In this document: positions 1 through 8,272 of the stretch, piece by piece
Layout: each line of letters begins with the position of its first letter
Position numbering within the stretch: position 1 is the first letter of the stretch
DNA from: Actinomycetota bacterium
Lineage (GTDB): Bacteria; Actinomycetota; Thermoleophilia; BMS3ABIN01
Direction of reading: 5' to 3'
NCBI GenBank assembly: GCA_016235065.1
Contig: JACRMB010000003.1
Coordinates: 186,001-250,000, forward strand
DNA length: 64,000 nt
Notes under the pieces: model-generated
The model's database searches: none
Seen by the model: only the letters and a program-made list of their open reading frames with translations
Told to the model about the DNA's origin: nothing
Made by a program: the position numbers and the translations under genes

Positions 1-13
1 CTCAGGGATTTAT

Positions 14-298
14 ATGGCGATCAAGCGAGTACACGTCTACATCTCCGGCCGCGTTCAGGGCGTCTTCTTCCGCGCCTGGGTATCAGAGAACGCCCGCCGC
101 CTGGGCTTGACCGGGTGGGTGCGTAACCGGCTGGATGGCCGCGTCGAAGCGGTTTTCGAGGGAAGCGCCGAGACAGTAGGAAAGATGGTGGAACTATGCC
201 ACGAAGGCCCGGCCCACGCCCGTGTCGATAAGGTACTCGATGATTACAGCGAGTCCGCCGAGGGATACACTTCGTTTGAAGTGAAAAGCACTTTCTGA
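14..298 (+). CDS. acyP: Acylphosphatase
   Basis: Small cytoplasmic enzyme (94 aa, the usual family size) that hydrolyses acyl phosphates such as acetyl phosphate or carbamoyl phosphate. The N-terminal signature GRVQGVFFR (residues 12-20) supplies the phosphate-binding loop and catalytic Arg20, and GWVRN (34-38) supplies the catalytic Asn38. A Shine-Dalgarno-like AGGGA lies about five bases before the ATG. The gene stands alone: the next gene is on the opposite strand and ends 67 bases away. Confidence 0.95.
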   Translation: MAIKRVHVYISGRVQGVFFRAWVSENARRLGLTGWVRNRLDGRVEAVFEGSAETVGKMVELCHEGPAHARVDKVLDDYSESAEGYTSFEVKSTF

Positions 299-364
299 TC
301 GCCGGCTTCACATCGATATGCCGACCTCGCCGCTGAGCGTTAGGAAGATCTTGCGGTCAGCCGG

Positions 365-1216
365 CTACTCAGACTCATGCCCATGATGATCTTCCAGATG
401 GCTATGCGGGTGGTAATGCTCGATCTTTCCATGCCGGTGCGGATGGTCATGGATCAGATTGGCCGATAAGAGCAGTTCCCGGTCGGCCAGGATGTCGGAA
501 GCGCTACCTTCTCCTGCAAGCCGATGGTCTTCTCCCAGGATGATCACCCGTTTGGAGATTCCTTCGACCAGCCGCAGGTCCTGGGTCGCCGTGATGATGG
601 TCTTCCCAGCGGCGGCCAGCTCCACGATCAACCTGACCAGGAAGCTTTCCGTCTTTGGATCAAGCCCGGCTGTCGGTTCGTCAAACAGGAGCACATCTGG
701 CCCGATGGCAAGTACGGAAGCGAGTGCCACTTTCTTTTTTTCCCCACCACTCAGGTGATACGGAGGACGCTTCCGCAGATGTTCAAGCCCCAGGATGTGC
801 ATCGTATCCTCGGTCCGTTTCTCCACTTCCTCCACCGGCAGGCCAAGATGCAAGGGCCCGAAGGCGATCTCGTCCCAAACGGTGGGTGAGAATAGCTGGG
901 CATCAGAGTTTTGAAAGACAAATCCGACCCGGCGCCGAAATGACTGCGAAAATCCCTCATCTTTTAAAGCCATCTCAGTCAGTCCCTCTCCAAAAGCGCG
1001 TATGCTTCCAGTAGAGGGGAAGATCAGGCCATCCAGCATCTTTAGCAAAGTCGACTTGCCCGATCCGTTAGCGCCCAGCAATGCAACGCTCTCGCCCGGA
1101 TTTATCACGATGCTCACATCAGTGAGCGCCGTGGAGTCTTCATATCCGTAAGAAACGGTGTCCACGTTGAAAACGGCGTGATTGTCCATGCTGGTCTCAG
1201 CCAAGTAACTGGTCAC
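365..1216 (-). CDS. cbiO: Nickel/cobalt ECF transporter ATP-binding subunit (CbiO-like)
   Basis: ATPase that energises uptake of Ni2+ or Co2+ by the CbiM/CbiQ membrane complex. Visible motifs: Walker A GANGSGKST (residues 48-56), Q-loop FQNSDAQ (101-107), signature LSGGEK (155-160), Walker B VLLFDE (175-180). The last 28 residues contain 11 histidines, an extension suited to binding transition metal that a plain family member does not need. The GTG start at 1216 overlaps the end of cbiQ by 20 bases; an ATG at 1189, just after the cbiQ stop, is an alternative start. It is the last gene of a five-gene minus-strand operon. Metal choice (Ni or Co) cannot be read from this subunit; CooT next door favours nickel. 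Confidence 0.93.
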   Translation of the reverse strand: MTSYLAETSMDNHAVFNVDTVSYGYEDSTALTDVSIVINPGESVALLGANGSGKSTLLKMLDGLIFPSTGSIRAFGEGLTEMALKDEGFSQSFRRRVGFVFQNSDAQLFSPTVWDEIAFGPLHLGLPVEEVEKRTEDTMHILGLEHLRKRPPYHLSGGEKKKVALASVLAIGPDVLLFDEPTAGLDPKTESFLVRLIVELAAAGKTIITATQDLRLVEGISKRVIILGEDHRLAGEGSASDILADRELLLSANLIHDHPHRHGKIEHYHPHSHLEDHHGHESE

Positions 1217-2147
1217 TTCCCAGCGCTACAGCACCCAGAAGGATCACGGAGGAAAGCCAAAGCCAGTCTTTCACATCAGTTCTGAACCGGTGCAATGTCA
1301 ATGGTTCACCGTTGTAACCCCGGCTGATCATGGCAGAGTAGACTTCCTCGCTGAGTGCATGGGACTTACCAAAAAGTGTCGCCATGCTGGAAGCGACGAA
1401 GCTGCGGTCTTCCCGGGGGTTTGAGCCACCTACCATGCGGCTCGTGCGCGCGGTGAACATATCCGTAGCCATTCCGAGGATGAGGAAGATGTATCTGTAA
1501 GCCATCGACAGGATCAGAATAAAAATCCGCGGCACCAGGAAAATCCGAAGTGCTTTCAGCAGGTCTGCCCAATGGGTTGTCAGCGTGAGCAAAACAGCAA
1601 GGGAAACCGAAGTCGCCACTCTCAGAATCAGAACAACGGCGCCCTTGAGCCCCTGGTGGGTGATTGCAATGGAAGAACCGAGCGACCAGGGCCCGAACGT
1701 AACCTCGTGGCCAAAGTCCCAGATAGTCCAGAGGGCATCTCCCGGGCGGACGATGCTGAACAGGCTTGGCAGTACTACAATCCCCGCGAATATGGGGACG
1801 AAGAGCCAGACGCGCTTTACAAAAAACCATGACGAGATACTTGAAGCCGCCGCCATCACCAGCGTCAACGCATATATCGACAATATGATGTACCAGGTAT
1901 GCAGAAACGAAGTTGCCAGCAGCAATCCGAGCAGGCCTGCCACTTTTACCCGGGGGTCGGTTTCCTGCAGAAGGCCTGTACGGCTTGCCACTCGCTCTGA
2001 GAACACGGTTCCCCGGATCGCGCCTGACATGCCCATGATTGTCTTTTGAACCGCACTTTCGCGCCGCTGGCGACTGGAGGTCGGGCGCTGGCATCCACCA
2101 GAGCCCGACTCGGTCATCCAGGACGGTATGGAAAGCCTGTCAGCCAA
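1197..2147 (-). CDS. cbiQ: Nickel/cobalt ECF transporter transmembrane subunit (CbiQ-like)
   Basis: Energy-coupling-factor transmembrane protein linking the CbiO ATPase to the CbiM substrate-binding unit. It has several hydrophobic segments, a DPRVK motif before the first one, and the family-typical ATPase-coupling region toward the C-terminus (SRMVGG, AMISRGYNGE). The longest frame starts at a TTG that overlaps the cbiM stop (TTGGCTGA), which would couple translation. The first 37 residues look unlike the family, so internal ATGs at 2117 or 2036 are also possible starts. Confidence 0.9.
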   Translation of the reverse strand: MADRLSIPSWMTESGSGGCQRPTSSRQRRESAVQKTIMGMSGAIRGTVFSERVASRTGLLQETDPRVKVAGLLGLLLATSFLHTWYIILSIYALTLVMAAASSISSWFFVKRVWLFVPIFAGIVVLPSLFSIVRPGDALWTIWDFGHEVTFGPWSLGSSIAITHQGLKGAVVLILRVATSVSLAVLLTLTTHWADLLKALRIFLVPRIFILILSMAYRYIFLILGMATDMFTARTSRMVGGSNPREDRSFVASSMATLFGKSHALSEEVYSAMISRGYNGEPLTLHRFRTDVKDWLWLSSVILLGAVALGSDQLLG

Positions 2148-3273
2148 GCTGCTCTTTTTTGCGCGTTTTTCCGGTAAGCACCCTGATGGTCATCAGCGCT
2201 ACTCCGATAACCAGAAACAGTCCCAAGGCGCCAGAGATCAGGTAGGCGGGTGTTGATTCACCCACGCCTTCAAGAGAAACGGGCGCTGTCTCTTCAGCTG
2301 CTTCTTCCTCGACTGTCCCACTGGCGCTAACTACTGGAGCCGCTGTTTCCTTGACGGCAGCTGCTTCTCCCTTTTCCTCAGGAAATGCATATTCGGGCAG
2401 GAAGCCTTCCCAGCGGCCGGCAAATCGTCCCATGCCCGCGGGCACATAACCGATTTCCTCACCGATTTCTTCCTTACCCCATTCACCCCATGCGGTTCCC
2501 GTCGCCAGGAGACCAAGCGGCGTACAAACCAGCAGCAATACGATGCCGATTATCAAAGGTTTTAATTTATAGCTGCCGACGGCCTGCGTGCTCAGATGGT
2601 CATAGTTGTCCAGCAGTACCGGGTTGGTCTTCAGAAGAAAGACATATATCAGCGATGTCGTCACCGCTTCTATCGTCCCCACAACGAGCATGTGAGGGAT
2701 CATCATCGCGGGGACAGCTGTATTCAGGCCGTAAGGTGAGTACAGCGCTGACCCGTCGGCTGTCATGAACAGCTCTCCCTGCAGGCCGAACTCCACAGCA
2801 GTGACAAGTGCAGCAACATTGAGGCCTGCCCAGGCTGCGGCTCCGGCAGCCAGCCAGCGCCGCCGTGAATTTGTAGCAGCGTCCTTGCCGAGGAACCTGT
2901 AGGTGAAATAGCCGATGACAGGACAAATGAAGGCAATATTGAAGCAGTTCGCACCGATGGCGAGGATGCCCCCGTCGCCAAAAAAGACCGCCTGGATGAC
3001 CAGCGCTACCGAGATGGCAATAACCGCCGCCCATGGTCCGATGACGATGGCAATGATCGTGCCGCCGACCGCATGCCCTGTGGTCCCACCAGGCAGCGGG
3101 ATATTGAACATCATGATCACGAACGAGAATGCCGCCGCGATCGCGACAAGCGGCGCCTGTCTTGAGTTGAGTGTGTTTTTTACCTTATAGCCCGCCCAGT
3201 ACCAGGCGGGAACCATGAAGGCCCACATACCGCCCGCTGTCTGCGGGCTGAGATAACCATCCGGTATATGCAT
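2140..3273 (-). CDS. cbiM: CbiM-type Ni/Co permease fused to a PDGLE (CbiN-like) domain
   Basis: Substrate-binding membrane unit of the Ni/Co ECF transporter, 377 aa. The N-terminus is exactly MHIPDGYL; in this family the first Met and His coordinate the metal, so the start is secure. About seven hydrophobic segments follow, including the conserved NIPLPGGTTGHAVGG stretch. After residue ~240 comes a PDGLE/CbiN-like module with one membrane segment, an extracellular loop (AWGEWGKEEIG...), a Glu/Ala-rich linker and a last membrane segment near 345-365. The fusion replaces a separate CbiN subunit. cbiQ overlaps its end; cooT ends 11 bases upstream. Confidence 0.95.
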   Translation of the reverse strand: MHIPDGYLSPQTAGGMWAFMVPAWYWAGYKVKNTLNSRQAPLVAIAAAFSFVIMMFNIPLPGGTTGHAVGGTIIAIVIGPWAAVIAISVALVIQAVFFGDGGILAIGANCFNIAFICPVIGYFTYRFLGKDAATNSRRRWLAAGAAAWAGLNVAALVTAVEFGLQGELFMTADGSALYSPYGLNTAVPAMMIPHMLVVGTIEAVTTSLIYVFLLKTNPVLLDNYDHLSTQAVGSYKLKPLIIGIVLLLVCTPLGLLATGTAWGEWGKEEIGEEIGYVPAGMGRFAGRWEGFLPEYAFPEEKGEAAAVKETAAPVVSASGTVEEEAAEETAPVSLEGVGESTPAYLISGALGLFLVIGVALMTIRVLTGKTRKKEQLG

Positions 3274-3284
3274 TCCACTCCTTG

Positions 3285-3470
3285 TTATCTGATCAGGTAG
3301 ACCTTGTGTTCAAGCAGCTTCAGCTCCTTGATCTTCGCTTCGACGATCTCCTGCTGCCCGAGCAGGTCGGTCAGCACCAGCTTCTCTCCCTCAGGCTTGA
3401 TGCTGGCAACGTCTTCCATGAGTATCTTCTCCTCACCGTTCTCGAGCAGGTATACAGCGAGTTCACACAT
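3285..3470 (-). CDS. cooT: CooT-family nickel-binding protein
   Basis: 61-residue protein beginning MCEL. In the CooT family Cys2 binds nickel, and the family serves nickel delivery to carbon monoxide dehydrogenase. Length and the MC(E) start match the family. The ATG overlaps the end of the upstream DUF3842 gene by 8 bases and cbiM starts 11 bases downstream, so it is co-transcribed with the transporter. This gene is the best argument that the transporter supplies nickel. A CooC gene lies at 28070-28849. Confidence 0.85.
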   Translation of the reverse strand: MCELAVYLLENGEEKILMEDVASIKPEGEKLVLTDLLGQQEIVEAKIKELKLLEHKVYLIR

Positions 3471-3912
3471 CTGCTTTCACCTCCCCCGCGCCATTCAGTA
3501 TCTCTTTTATCCGTGTCAGGGCTTCTTCCATAAGGTGTGGCAACGGCTGCCGGTTAACTCCGACAAAATGGAACTGGAACTGGCTCAGAGGCAGTAGTAT
3601 CTTCTCTGCTCTTGAAACGGCGATGGCTTCGGCGATGCCCGGTGTCAGTTCTCCCATATAGGAGTTCGGGATGACCGACGCCACCGGCGCCAGGATGATA
3701 TCCGCCTGGTCGATGGAGACCCTTATGGCGTTTTCCCCGGTAGCTCCCCGGCTGGCGCGTGCCTTCATCATGTTGGCCGTCGCCGCGGAGTTGGTGCCGA
3801 ATACCACGATCTCTACCTCCGGCGGCAGCTCGCGCCGAAGCTGGCTGACGATCTGGCGGCCGATATTGCCGCCCATCCCGTCGATCACTGCTATAACGCT
3901 ACTTTTTTCCAT
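3463..3912 (-). CDS. DUF3842-family protein
   Basis: About 149 aa and first gene of the nickel/cobalt operon. The N-terminus (VIAVIDGMGGNIGRQIVSQL) looks like a Rossmann-type nucleotide-binding loop. Members of DUF3842 are commonly linked with CooT-like genes; the biochemical role is unknown. Two in-frame ATGs exist. The one at 3918 sits only one base after the GGAGG Shine-Dalgarno, whereas the one at 3912 has ideal 7-base spacing, so I place the start at 3912. No signal peptide or membrane segment. Confidence 0.8.
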   Translation of the reverse strand: MEKSSVIAVIDGMGGNIGRQIVSQLRRELPPEVEIVVFGTNSAATANMMKARASRGATGENAIRVSIDQADIILAPVASVIPNSYMGELTPGIAEAIAVSRAEKILLPLSQFQFHFVGVNRQPLPHLMEEALTRIKEILNGAGEVKADV

Positions 3913-3924
3913 GGCCATTCCTCC

Positions 3925-4040
3925 AAAAAAACAAAAAACCTCGAAGTCGGGAGCCCAGCGGCTCTTCCAGACCTTCGAGGTCGAATCGGTACGGATTTGG
4001 TTTAAAGAGCTTCGGCTCCTCTAAAAGGGGCTTCGGCCCC
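3925..4040 (-). promoter_or_regulatory. Three-hairpin leader with terminator-like stem ahead of the Ni/Co operon
   Basis: Between promoter and start codon the minus-strand RNA can form GGGGC-CGAA-GCCCC (4040-4027) followed by UUUU, then GAGC-CGAA-GCUC (4018-4007) followed by UUU, then a long stem with outer arms CCUCGAAG/CUUCGAGG (3980-3973 and 3946-3939) and inner GAGCC/GGCUC, followed directly by UUUUUUGUUUUUU (3938-3926) and the ribosome site. GGAGCC of hairpin two could instead pair with GGCUCC inside hairpin three. This is the layout of a transcription attenuator or riboswitch expression platform. I could not match it to the NiCo or cobalamin riboswitch consensus from memory. Confidence 0.5.
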
Positions 4041-4049
4041 TCAGTTAAA

Positions 4050-4078
4050 AACATAGACGATTAAAGGCAATGAGTCAA
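4050..4078 (-). promoter_or_regulatory. Sigma-70-type promoter of the nickel/cobalt operon
   Basis: On the minus strand, TTGACT (4078-4073) is followed after exactly 17 bases by TATGTT (4055-4050). Transcription would run toward DUF3842 and give a leader of about 130 bases. It is the only good hexamer pair seen between this operon and the divergent sensor kinase gene. Confidence 0.6.
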
Positions 4079-4212
4079 ATACCGGATGGCTCTTCCCGGC
4101 TGGAGATCGCTGACTAAAGGATTTTCCACTACTTCCGATATGGCACACACGTCGCGGCATTACAGTCGTTTCGTTTTATGCGGGCAGGACCCAGGGTATT
4201 CAGGAGGAAGGT

Positions 4213-6516
4213 ATGGTACCGGACGTCTCTTCGGCGACCGCAACTGACGCACTCGCCAAAAACCGGGTAAAGGTTTCCTGGCTGGTCTTCGTAATCGCCC
4301 TTACCGGCGTTGCCATCAATCTCATTTACTTCGGCATCGTGATCGTGAGCGGCCAGTCGCTGCTGGATGATTTCCGCGGAAACCTGTATGAGCACATTTT
4401 CATACTGTCGCTTATCATCCAGTTCCCCCTTATCGCCTATGTCGCCGACCGTGTCATGGTCGGTTTTCGAATGAGCGAACGCTCCAGGGCGCTTGAGTTG
4501 GAAGTAGCCGCCCGCACGCGCGAGCTGGAGGATCTGAAAAGTTTCAGCGAGAACATCATGGCCAGCGTCAACGATGTGATCTTCGTGATCGCATCCAACG
4601 GCCGCTTCCAGTTCGTCAGCGGTGACAGCGAGGGCGTCCTCGGATATGAGCCTGAAGCATTGATGGGTCGGCAATTCATCGACATAGTCGCATCGGGTTC
4701 AATCGCTAGCGCCGTCAACAACTTCGAGAAGGTCATGTGGGGCGATGAGATCTTACCGTACGAACTGGAAGTCGTCGATGGCATGGGGAATGCCCGGCTT
4801 ATAGAGATCTCCGGTACCGCATATCGCGAGGGTGGGCAGGCAGTCGCTCAGGTCGGGGTCGCCCGTGATGTCACCGAACGAAAGAAACTGGAACAACATG
4901 TATTCGAGCGTAACCGCGAGCTTGCGGCGCTCAACGCAGTATCGAATGCTGTCGGCCAGTCTCTCGACCTGGACCAGATCCTGGGTGCGGCGCTGGACCA
5001 GGTGGTTGACCTGTTCACAGCCCATCGTGCCTGCGTCCACCTCTATGACTCCGACAGGGAAGAGCTGGATCTCAGGGTGTGGAAGGGTGGCAGTCCCGAA
5101 TTTCTCAAGCGCATCGCACAGCTGAAGCTGGGGGAAGGCCTGGTTGGTATGGTCGCCCAGCAGAATGAAGGAATGGCTGTTGATATCGATGATTTTCCTG
5201 GTGAGACAGCAGAGGTCGTCTCTGCCGATGGAGTTGCCTCACTGGCAGCGGTCCCGATGAAGTTCCGCGGCAAGCTGCTCGGGGTACTCGGTGTTGGCAG
5301 CGAGCAGAAAGGCCGGTTCACTGCAGCAGATCTGAGCCTGCTTAGCGCCATGGCGAGCCAGGTGGCGATGGCTGTGGAGAACGCACTCCTTTTCAAGGAC
5401 CTTCAGGGCAAGACCGGTGAGCTGGCAGAACAGAACGCCGACCTTGCCAAGGCCACGACGAAGATCCGGCACCTGATCGGCTCCGCGGAGAAGGAGCGAA
5501 GCTTCTCTGTACGTTTTGATAATCCGGGTCTGGCGAAATGCTGGGAGGTTAAAAGCTGCAGCTCGGTGGACTGTCCATCTTTCAAATCCGAGAATCTCCG
5601 TTGCTGGCAGGTGGCCGGCACCCATTGCGGCGGCGAGGTACAGGGTGTTTTCGCCCAGAAATTCGGTCGTTGCGAGAAATGTGAAGTCTACCGGATCGCC
5701 CATACCGGCAGGCTCGCGGGATTGGGAGAGGCGTTCAACAACATGATGGCGATGCTCGAGCAGCAGGTTGAGGAGCAGAACCAGCTGCAGGAACAGCTGA
5801 CACAATCAACGAAGCTGGCAGCTCTCGGCGAACTGGCCGCCAATATCGCCCACGAGATCAATAATCCGCTCACGGGCGTGCTTGGCTACTCCGCGTTATT
5901 GCAGCGTGGGCTCGACGAGGACGACCCCAGCCTGAAGAATCTGAAGGTCATCGAGAACGAGACGATCCGGGCCCGGGACATCGTCCGCAACCTGCTCGAT
6001 TTCGTCCGCCAGGAGGGTCTCAAGAAGCGCAAGGCCTGCATCAGGGATGTCATGGACGATACCCTGTACCTGTTGCGTAAACAGGCAGATCTGATCAACG
6101 TGAAGGTCGTGATCGATTACGACGATGAAGTCCCGCAGGTATACATAGACGTCAACCAGATGAAACAGGTCTTCATCAACATCCTCAATAATGCGCTTCA
6201 TGCCATGCAGGGTGGTGGCAGGCTCACAGTCGGCATCAAGGCGGCCAAGCCGGATGGCAGGCGCCCCTGGGTGGAAGTATCGTTCGCCGATACGGGTTCC
6301 GGCATATCGCCGGATAAGCTGGACATGGTGTTCAACCCCTTCTTTACCAGCAAGGAAGCAGGAGAGGGTACCGGCCTGGGATTGTCGGTATCCCAGCGGA
6401 TCGTTGAAGAGCATGGCGGTTCCATCGAGGTTGAGAGCCAGGTTGGCGCCGGTTCAACGTTCACAGTGAAACTGCCGACAGCAAATATATCTGCGGGCGT
6501 CAAACGGGTGGCTTGA
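4213..6516 (+). CDS. Membrane sensor histidine kinase with PAS, GAF and two-CW domains
   Basis: 767-aa sensor kinase. Order: two hydrophobic segments (about 22-44 and 60-80), a coiled stretch, a PAS domain (about 110-225), a GAF domain (about 240-395), a Cys-rich two-CW domain (about 443-490, with CWEVKSC, CPSF, CW, CEKCEVY), then HisKA and HATPase_c. H-box NIAHEINNPLTG holds the phospho-acceptor His near 547; N-box ILNNALHAM, G1 DTGSGI, F-box FNPFFTSK and G2 GTGLGLS are all present, so it should be active. The Cys cluster could sense redox state or bind metal. It lies directly upstream of a lone receiver, its likely partner. Confidence 0.93.
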   Translation: MVPDVSSATATDALAKNRVKVSWLVFVIALTGVAINLIYFGIVIVSGQSLLDDFRGNLYEHIFILSLIIQFPLIAYVADRVMVGFRMSERSRALELEVAARTRELEDLKSFSENIMASVNDVIFVIASNGRFQFVSGDSEGVLGYEPEALMGRQFIDIVASGSIASAVNNFEKVMWGDEILPYELEVVDGMGNARLIEISGTAYREGGQAVAQVGVARDVTERKKLEQHVFERNRELAALNAVSNAVGQSLDLDQILGAALDQVVDLFTAHRACVHLYDSDREELDLRVWKGGSPEFLKRIAQLKLGEGLVGMVAQQNEGMAVDIDDFPGETAEVVSADGVASLAAVPMKFRGKLLGVLGVGSEQKGRFTAADLSLLSAMASQVAMAVENALLFKDLQGKTGELAEQNADLAKATTKIRHLIGSAEKERSFSVRFDNPGLAKCWEVKSCSSVDCPSFKSENLRCWQVAGTHCGGEVQGVFAQKFGRCEKCEVYRIAHTGRLAGLGEAFNNMMAMLEQQVEEQNQLQEQLTQSTKLAALGELAANIAHEINNPLTGVLGYSALLQRGLDEDDPSLKNLKVIENETIRARDIVRNLLDFVRQEGLKKRKACIRDVMDDTLYLLRKQADLINVKVVIDYDDEVPQVYIDVNQMKQVFINILNNALHAMQGGGRLTVGIKAAKPDGRRPWVEVSFADTGSGISPDKLDMVFNPFFTSKEAGEGTGLGLSVSQRIVEEHGGSIEVESQVGAGSTFTVKLPTANISAGVKRVA

Positions 6517-6552
6517 TTCTGCCAATGGGAAATGGGTTCAGGGGGATTCCAA

Positions 6553-6936
6553 ATGTCTGAGGAAAACGTTCTGGTTGTTGATGATGAAGCTGTTATAAGG
6601 GATGTTTGCGAGCAGATCCTCGAGGGCGAGGGCTATGCGGTGACGACCGCGGCCAGCGGCAAGGAAGCGTTACACCTTGTCAGCGAACATGATTTTGACG
6701 CAGTGGTGACCGATATCATGATGCCGGATATGTCCGGACTGGAACTGCTGGAGATAATCAAGAGGACCAGCCTCGATGTCAGCACCATCGTGATCACCGG
6801 CTTGGGGACATTCGACATGGCTACCCAGTCCGACCGTCTTGGAGCAAGAGAGTTTGTGGTCAAGCCGTTCACGCCGGACGAACTGAGTGAAGCGGTGCGC
6901 AAGGCTCTCAGGAAGCGCACAGTCGGCGCCGGCTAG
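6553..6936 (+). CDS. Single-domain response regulator (CheY-like receiver)
   Basis: About 127-aa receiver domain with no output domain. Acidic pocket VVDDE, phospho-acceptor Asp in VVTDIMMPD, conserved Thr in VITGLG and Lys in VVKPF are all present. An in-frame ATG at 6532 exists, but AGGGGG seven bases before the ATG at 6553 favours the later start. It lies 36 bases after the sensor kinase and is probably its substrate; with no DNA-binding domain it must act through protein contacts or a phosphorelay. Confidence 0.92.
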   Translation: MSEENVLVVDDEAVIRDVCEQILEGEGYAVTTAASGKEALHLVSEHDFDAVVTDIMMPDMSGLELLEIIKRTSLDVSTIVITGLGTFDMATQSDRLGAREFVVKPFTPDELSEAVRKALRKRTVGAG

Positions 6937-6961
6937 GCGCCAAGCCGGGAGTCAGACCCGG

Positions 6962-7672
6962 CTAGCTCGGCCGGAGCCTGAGTTTCCAGACCAGGACAAC
7001 CGCCTCAAAAACAATCCGTTTCGACATCTTGGACTGCCCCAGCTGGCGGTCCGAGAAGGTTATGGGGATCTCCTTGACCTTGAAGCCCTTGCGGATAGCC
7101 CGGTAGGTCATCTCGATCTGAAAGCCATATCCCTGTGAGGAGACCGCGTCCAGGTCGAGCGCCTCCAGGACTTCCCTGCGGAAACATTTGTTGCCACCGG
7201 TCAGGTCGTTCACCGGAATACCCAGGACCAGCCTGGCGTATAGCCCGCCCCAGCGGCTGATCAGCCGCCGCAGCAGCCCCCAGTTCTCCACCCTGCCTCC
7301 AGGGACGTATCGCGAACCGAGGACCAGGTCAGCATGCTTTATAGCTTCGAGGAACGCGGGGATGTTCGCCGGGTCGTGGGAGAAGTCACAATCCATCTCC
7401 ATGATGTATCGGGTGTCGGTGGTGAGTGCCTGCTTGAAACCGGCGACGTAGGCGGGGCCGATGCCCTGTTTCTCCGCCCTGTGTATCACCGACAGGTTAT
7501 CGAGGCGCGCCGCCAGCGAGTCGGCGATCTCGCCGGTGCCATCGGGCGAGCCGTCGTCGACGACGATTATGCGTCCGTCGAGGCTACTGGTCTCAAAGAC
7601 CTCGAGCAGCCTTGCGACGAAACGCTCCAGGTTCTCACGTTCGTTGTAGGTGGGAAGGATGACAGTGAACAT
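6962..7672 (-). CDS. Polyprenol-phosphate (dolichol-phosphate mannose synthase-like) glycosyltransferase, GT2
   Basis: Family 2 glycosyltransferase that would transfer a sugar, typically mannose, from a nucleotide sugar to polyprenyl phosphate on the inner membrane face. Motifs: VILPTYNERENL at the N-terminus, IVVDDGSPDGT, MDCDFSHDP (metal/substrate DxD region) and LTGGNKCFRREVLEAL. It lacks the C-terminal membrane segments of longer homologues. An ATG at 7705 would add 11 residues and overlap the upstream FmdE-like gene; the family N-terminus fits the ATG at 7672. Confidence 0.88.
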   Translation of the reverse strand: MFTVILPTYNERENLERFVARLLEVFETSSLDGRIIVVDDGSPDGTGEIADSLAARLDNLSVIHRAEKQGIGPAYVAGFKQALTTDTRYIMEMDCDFSHDPANIPAFLEAIKHADLVLGSRYVPGGRVENWGLLRRLISRWGGLYARLVLGIPVNDLTGGNKCFRREVLEALDLDAVSSQGYGFQIEMTYRAIRKGFKVKEIPITFSDRQLGQSKMSKRIVFEAVVLVWKLRLRPS

Positions 7673-7686
7673 GTTGCCTTTTGTTT

Positions 7687-8241
7687 CTACTCCTGGCCGG
7701 CGCATTCCCGGCAGATGGTTTTCCCATCCCTGTTGACTGTTCGTGTTTCCATTACGGGCTCGCCGCAGCTTTCACAGATTACTGAGCGGCGGATGCTGGC
7801 TGGGGGAGGCAGCTCGATCTCGACATCGCTGATCGTGAACAGGTCTTCTATCGGCGCGGTCAGTATGTAATCGATTCGCGCCTGCCGCCAGTCAGCGTTT
7901 TTTTCAGCCGGCTGCGGCCCCTTCTCGTCTGGCTTGATAGCTACCCTGATTGCGTGACTGTCGTCACGGCGGGCGAAAGTAAAAACCTGTTTTCCAAAAT
8001 CACGGAAAAAGAAGTTGCCCTTGCCGAAGGTTGTGCCGGCAAGGAACTGGGCGGCATCGACGCTGCAGCTGTCGTTCTCGACGATGGCGATAAGCTCTTC
8101 GTCCTCGGCCCGCTCGATGCCGAGGCGCTCAAGACCGGCCACGGTCGCCCGGTAGCCGATAGCGAGGCCGGGACAGATATGACCGTGGAAGGCGATCAGC
8201 CCATCCAGGCCGGGAAATTTTTTCAGACTGTCATCGTTCAA
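7687..8241 (-). CDS. FmdE-like protein with C-terminal zinc ribbon
   Basis: 184 aa. HGHICPG at residues 19-25 is the signature of the FmdE family (named from formylmethanofuran dehydrogenase subunit E), and ENDSCSVDAAQ is the second conserved block. Two CxxC pairs near the C-terminus (CESCGE, CREC) form a zinc ribbon. No other formylmethanofuran genes are nearby, so a methanofuran role is not implied; bacterial members are usually unassigned and sometimes linked to molybdenum or tungsten enzymes. Likely co-transcribed with the glycosyltransferase just downstream. Confidence 0.8.
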   Translation of the reverse strand: MNDDSLKKFPGLDGLIAFHGHICPGLAIGYRATVAGLERLGIERAEDEELIAIVENDSCSVDAAQFLAGTTFGKGNFFFRDFGKQVFTFARRDDSHAIRVAIKPDEKGPQPAEKNADWRQARIDYILTAPIEDLFTISDVEIELPPPASIRRSVICESCGEPVMETRTVNRDGKTICRECAGQE

Positions 8242-8272
8242 TGGTCTCCTCCAAGTCTGCTGACTGCATATT

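Noticed and set aside
3925-4040. Cobalamin or NiCo riboswitch before the cbi operon.
   Set aside because: I could not find the conserved cores of either class; only the terminator-like platform is visible, so the element is reported as unassigned.
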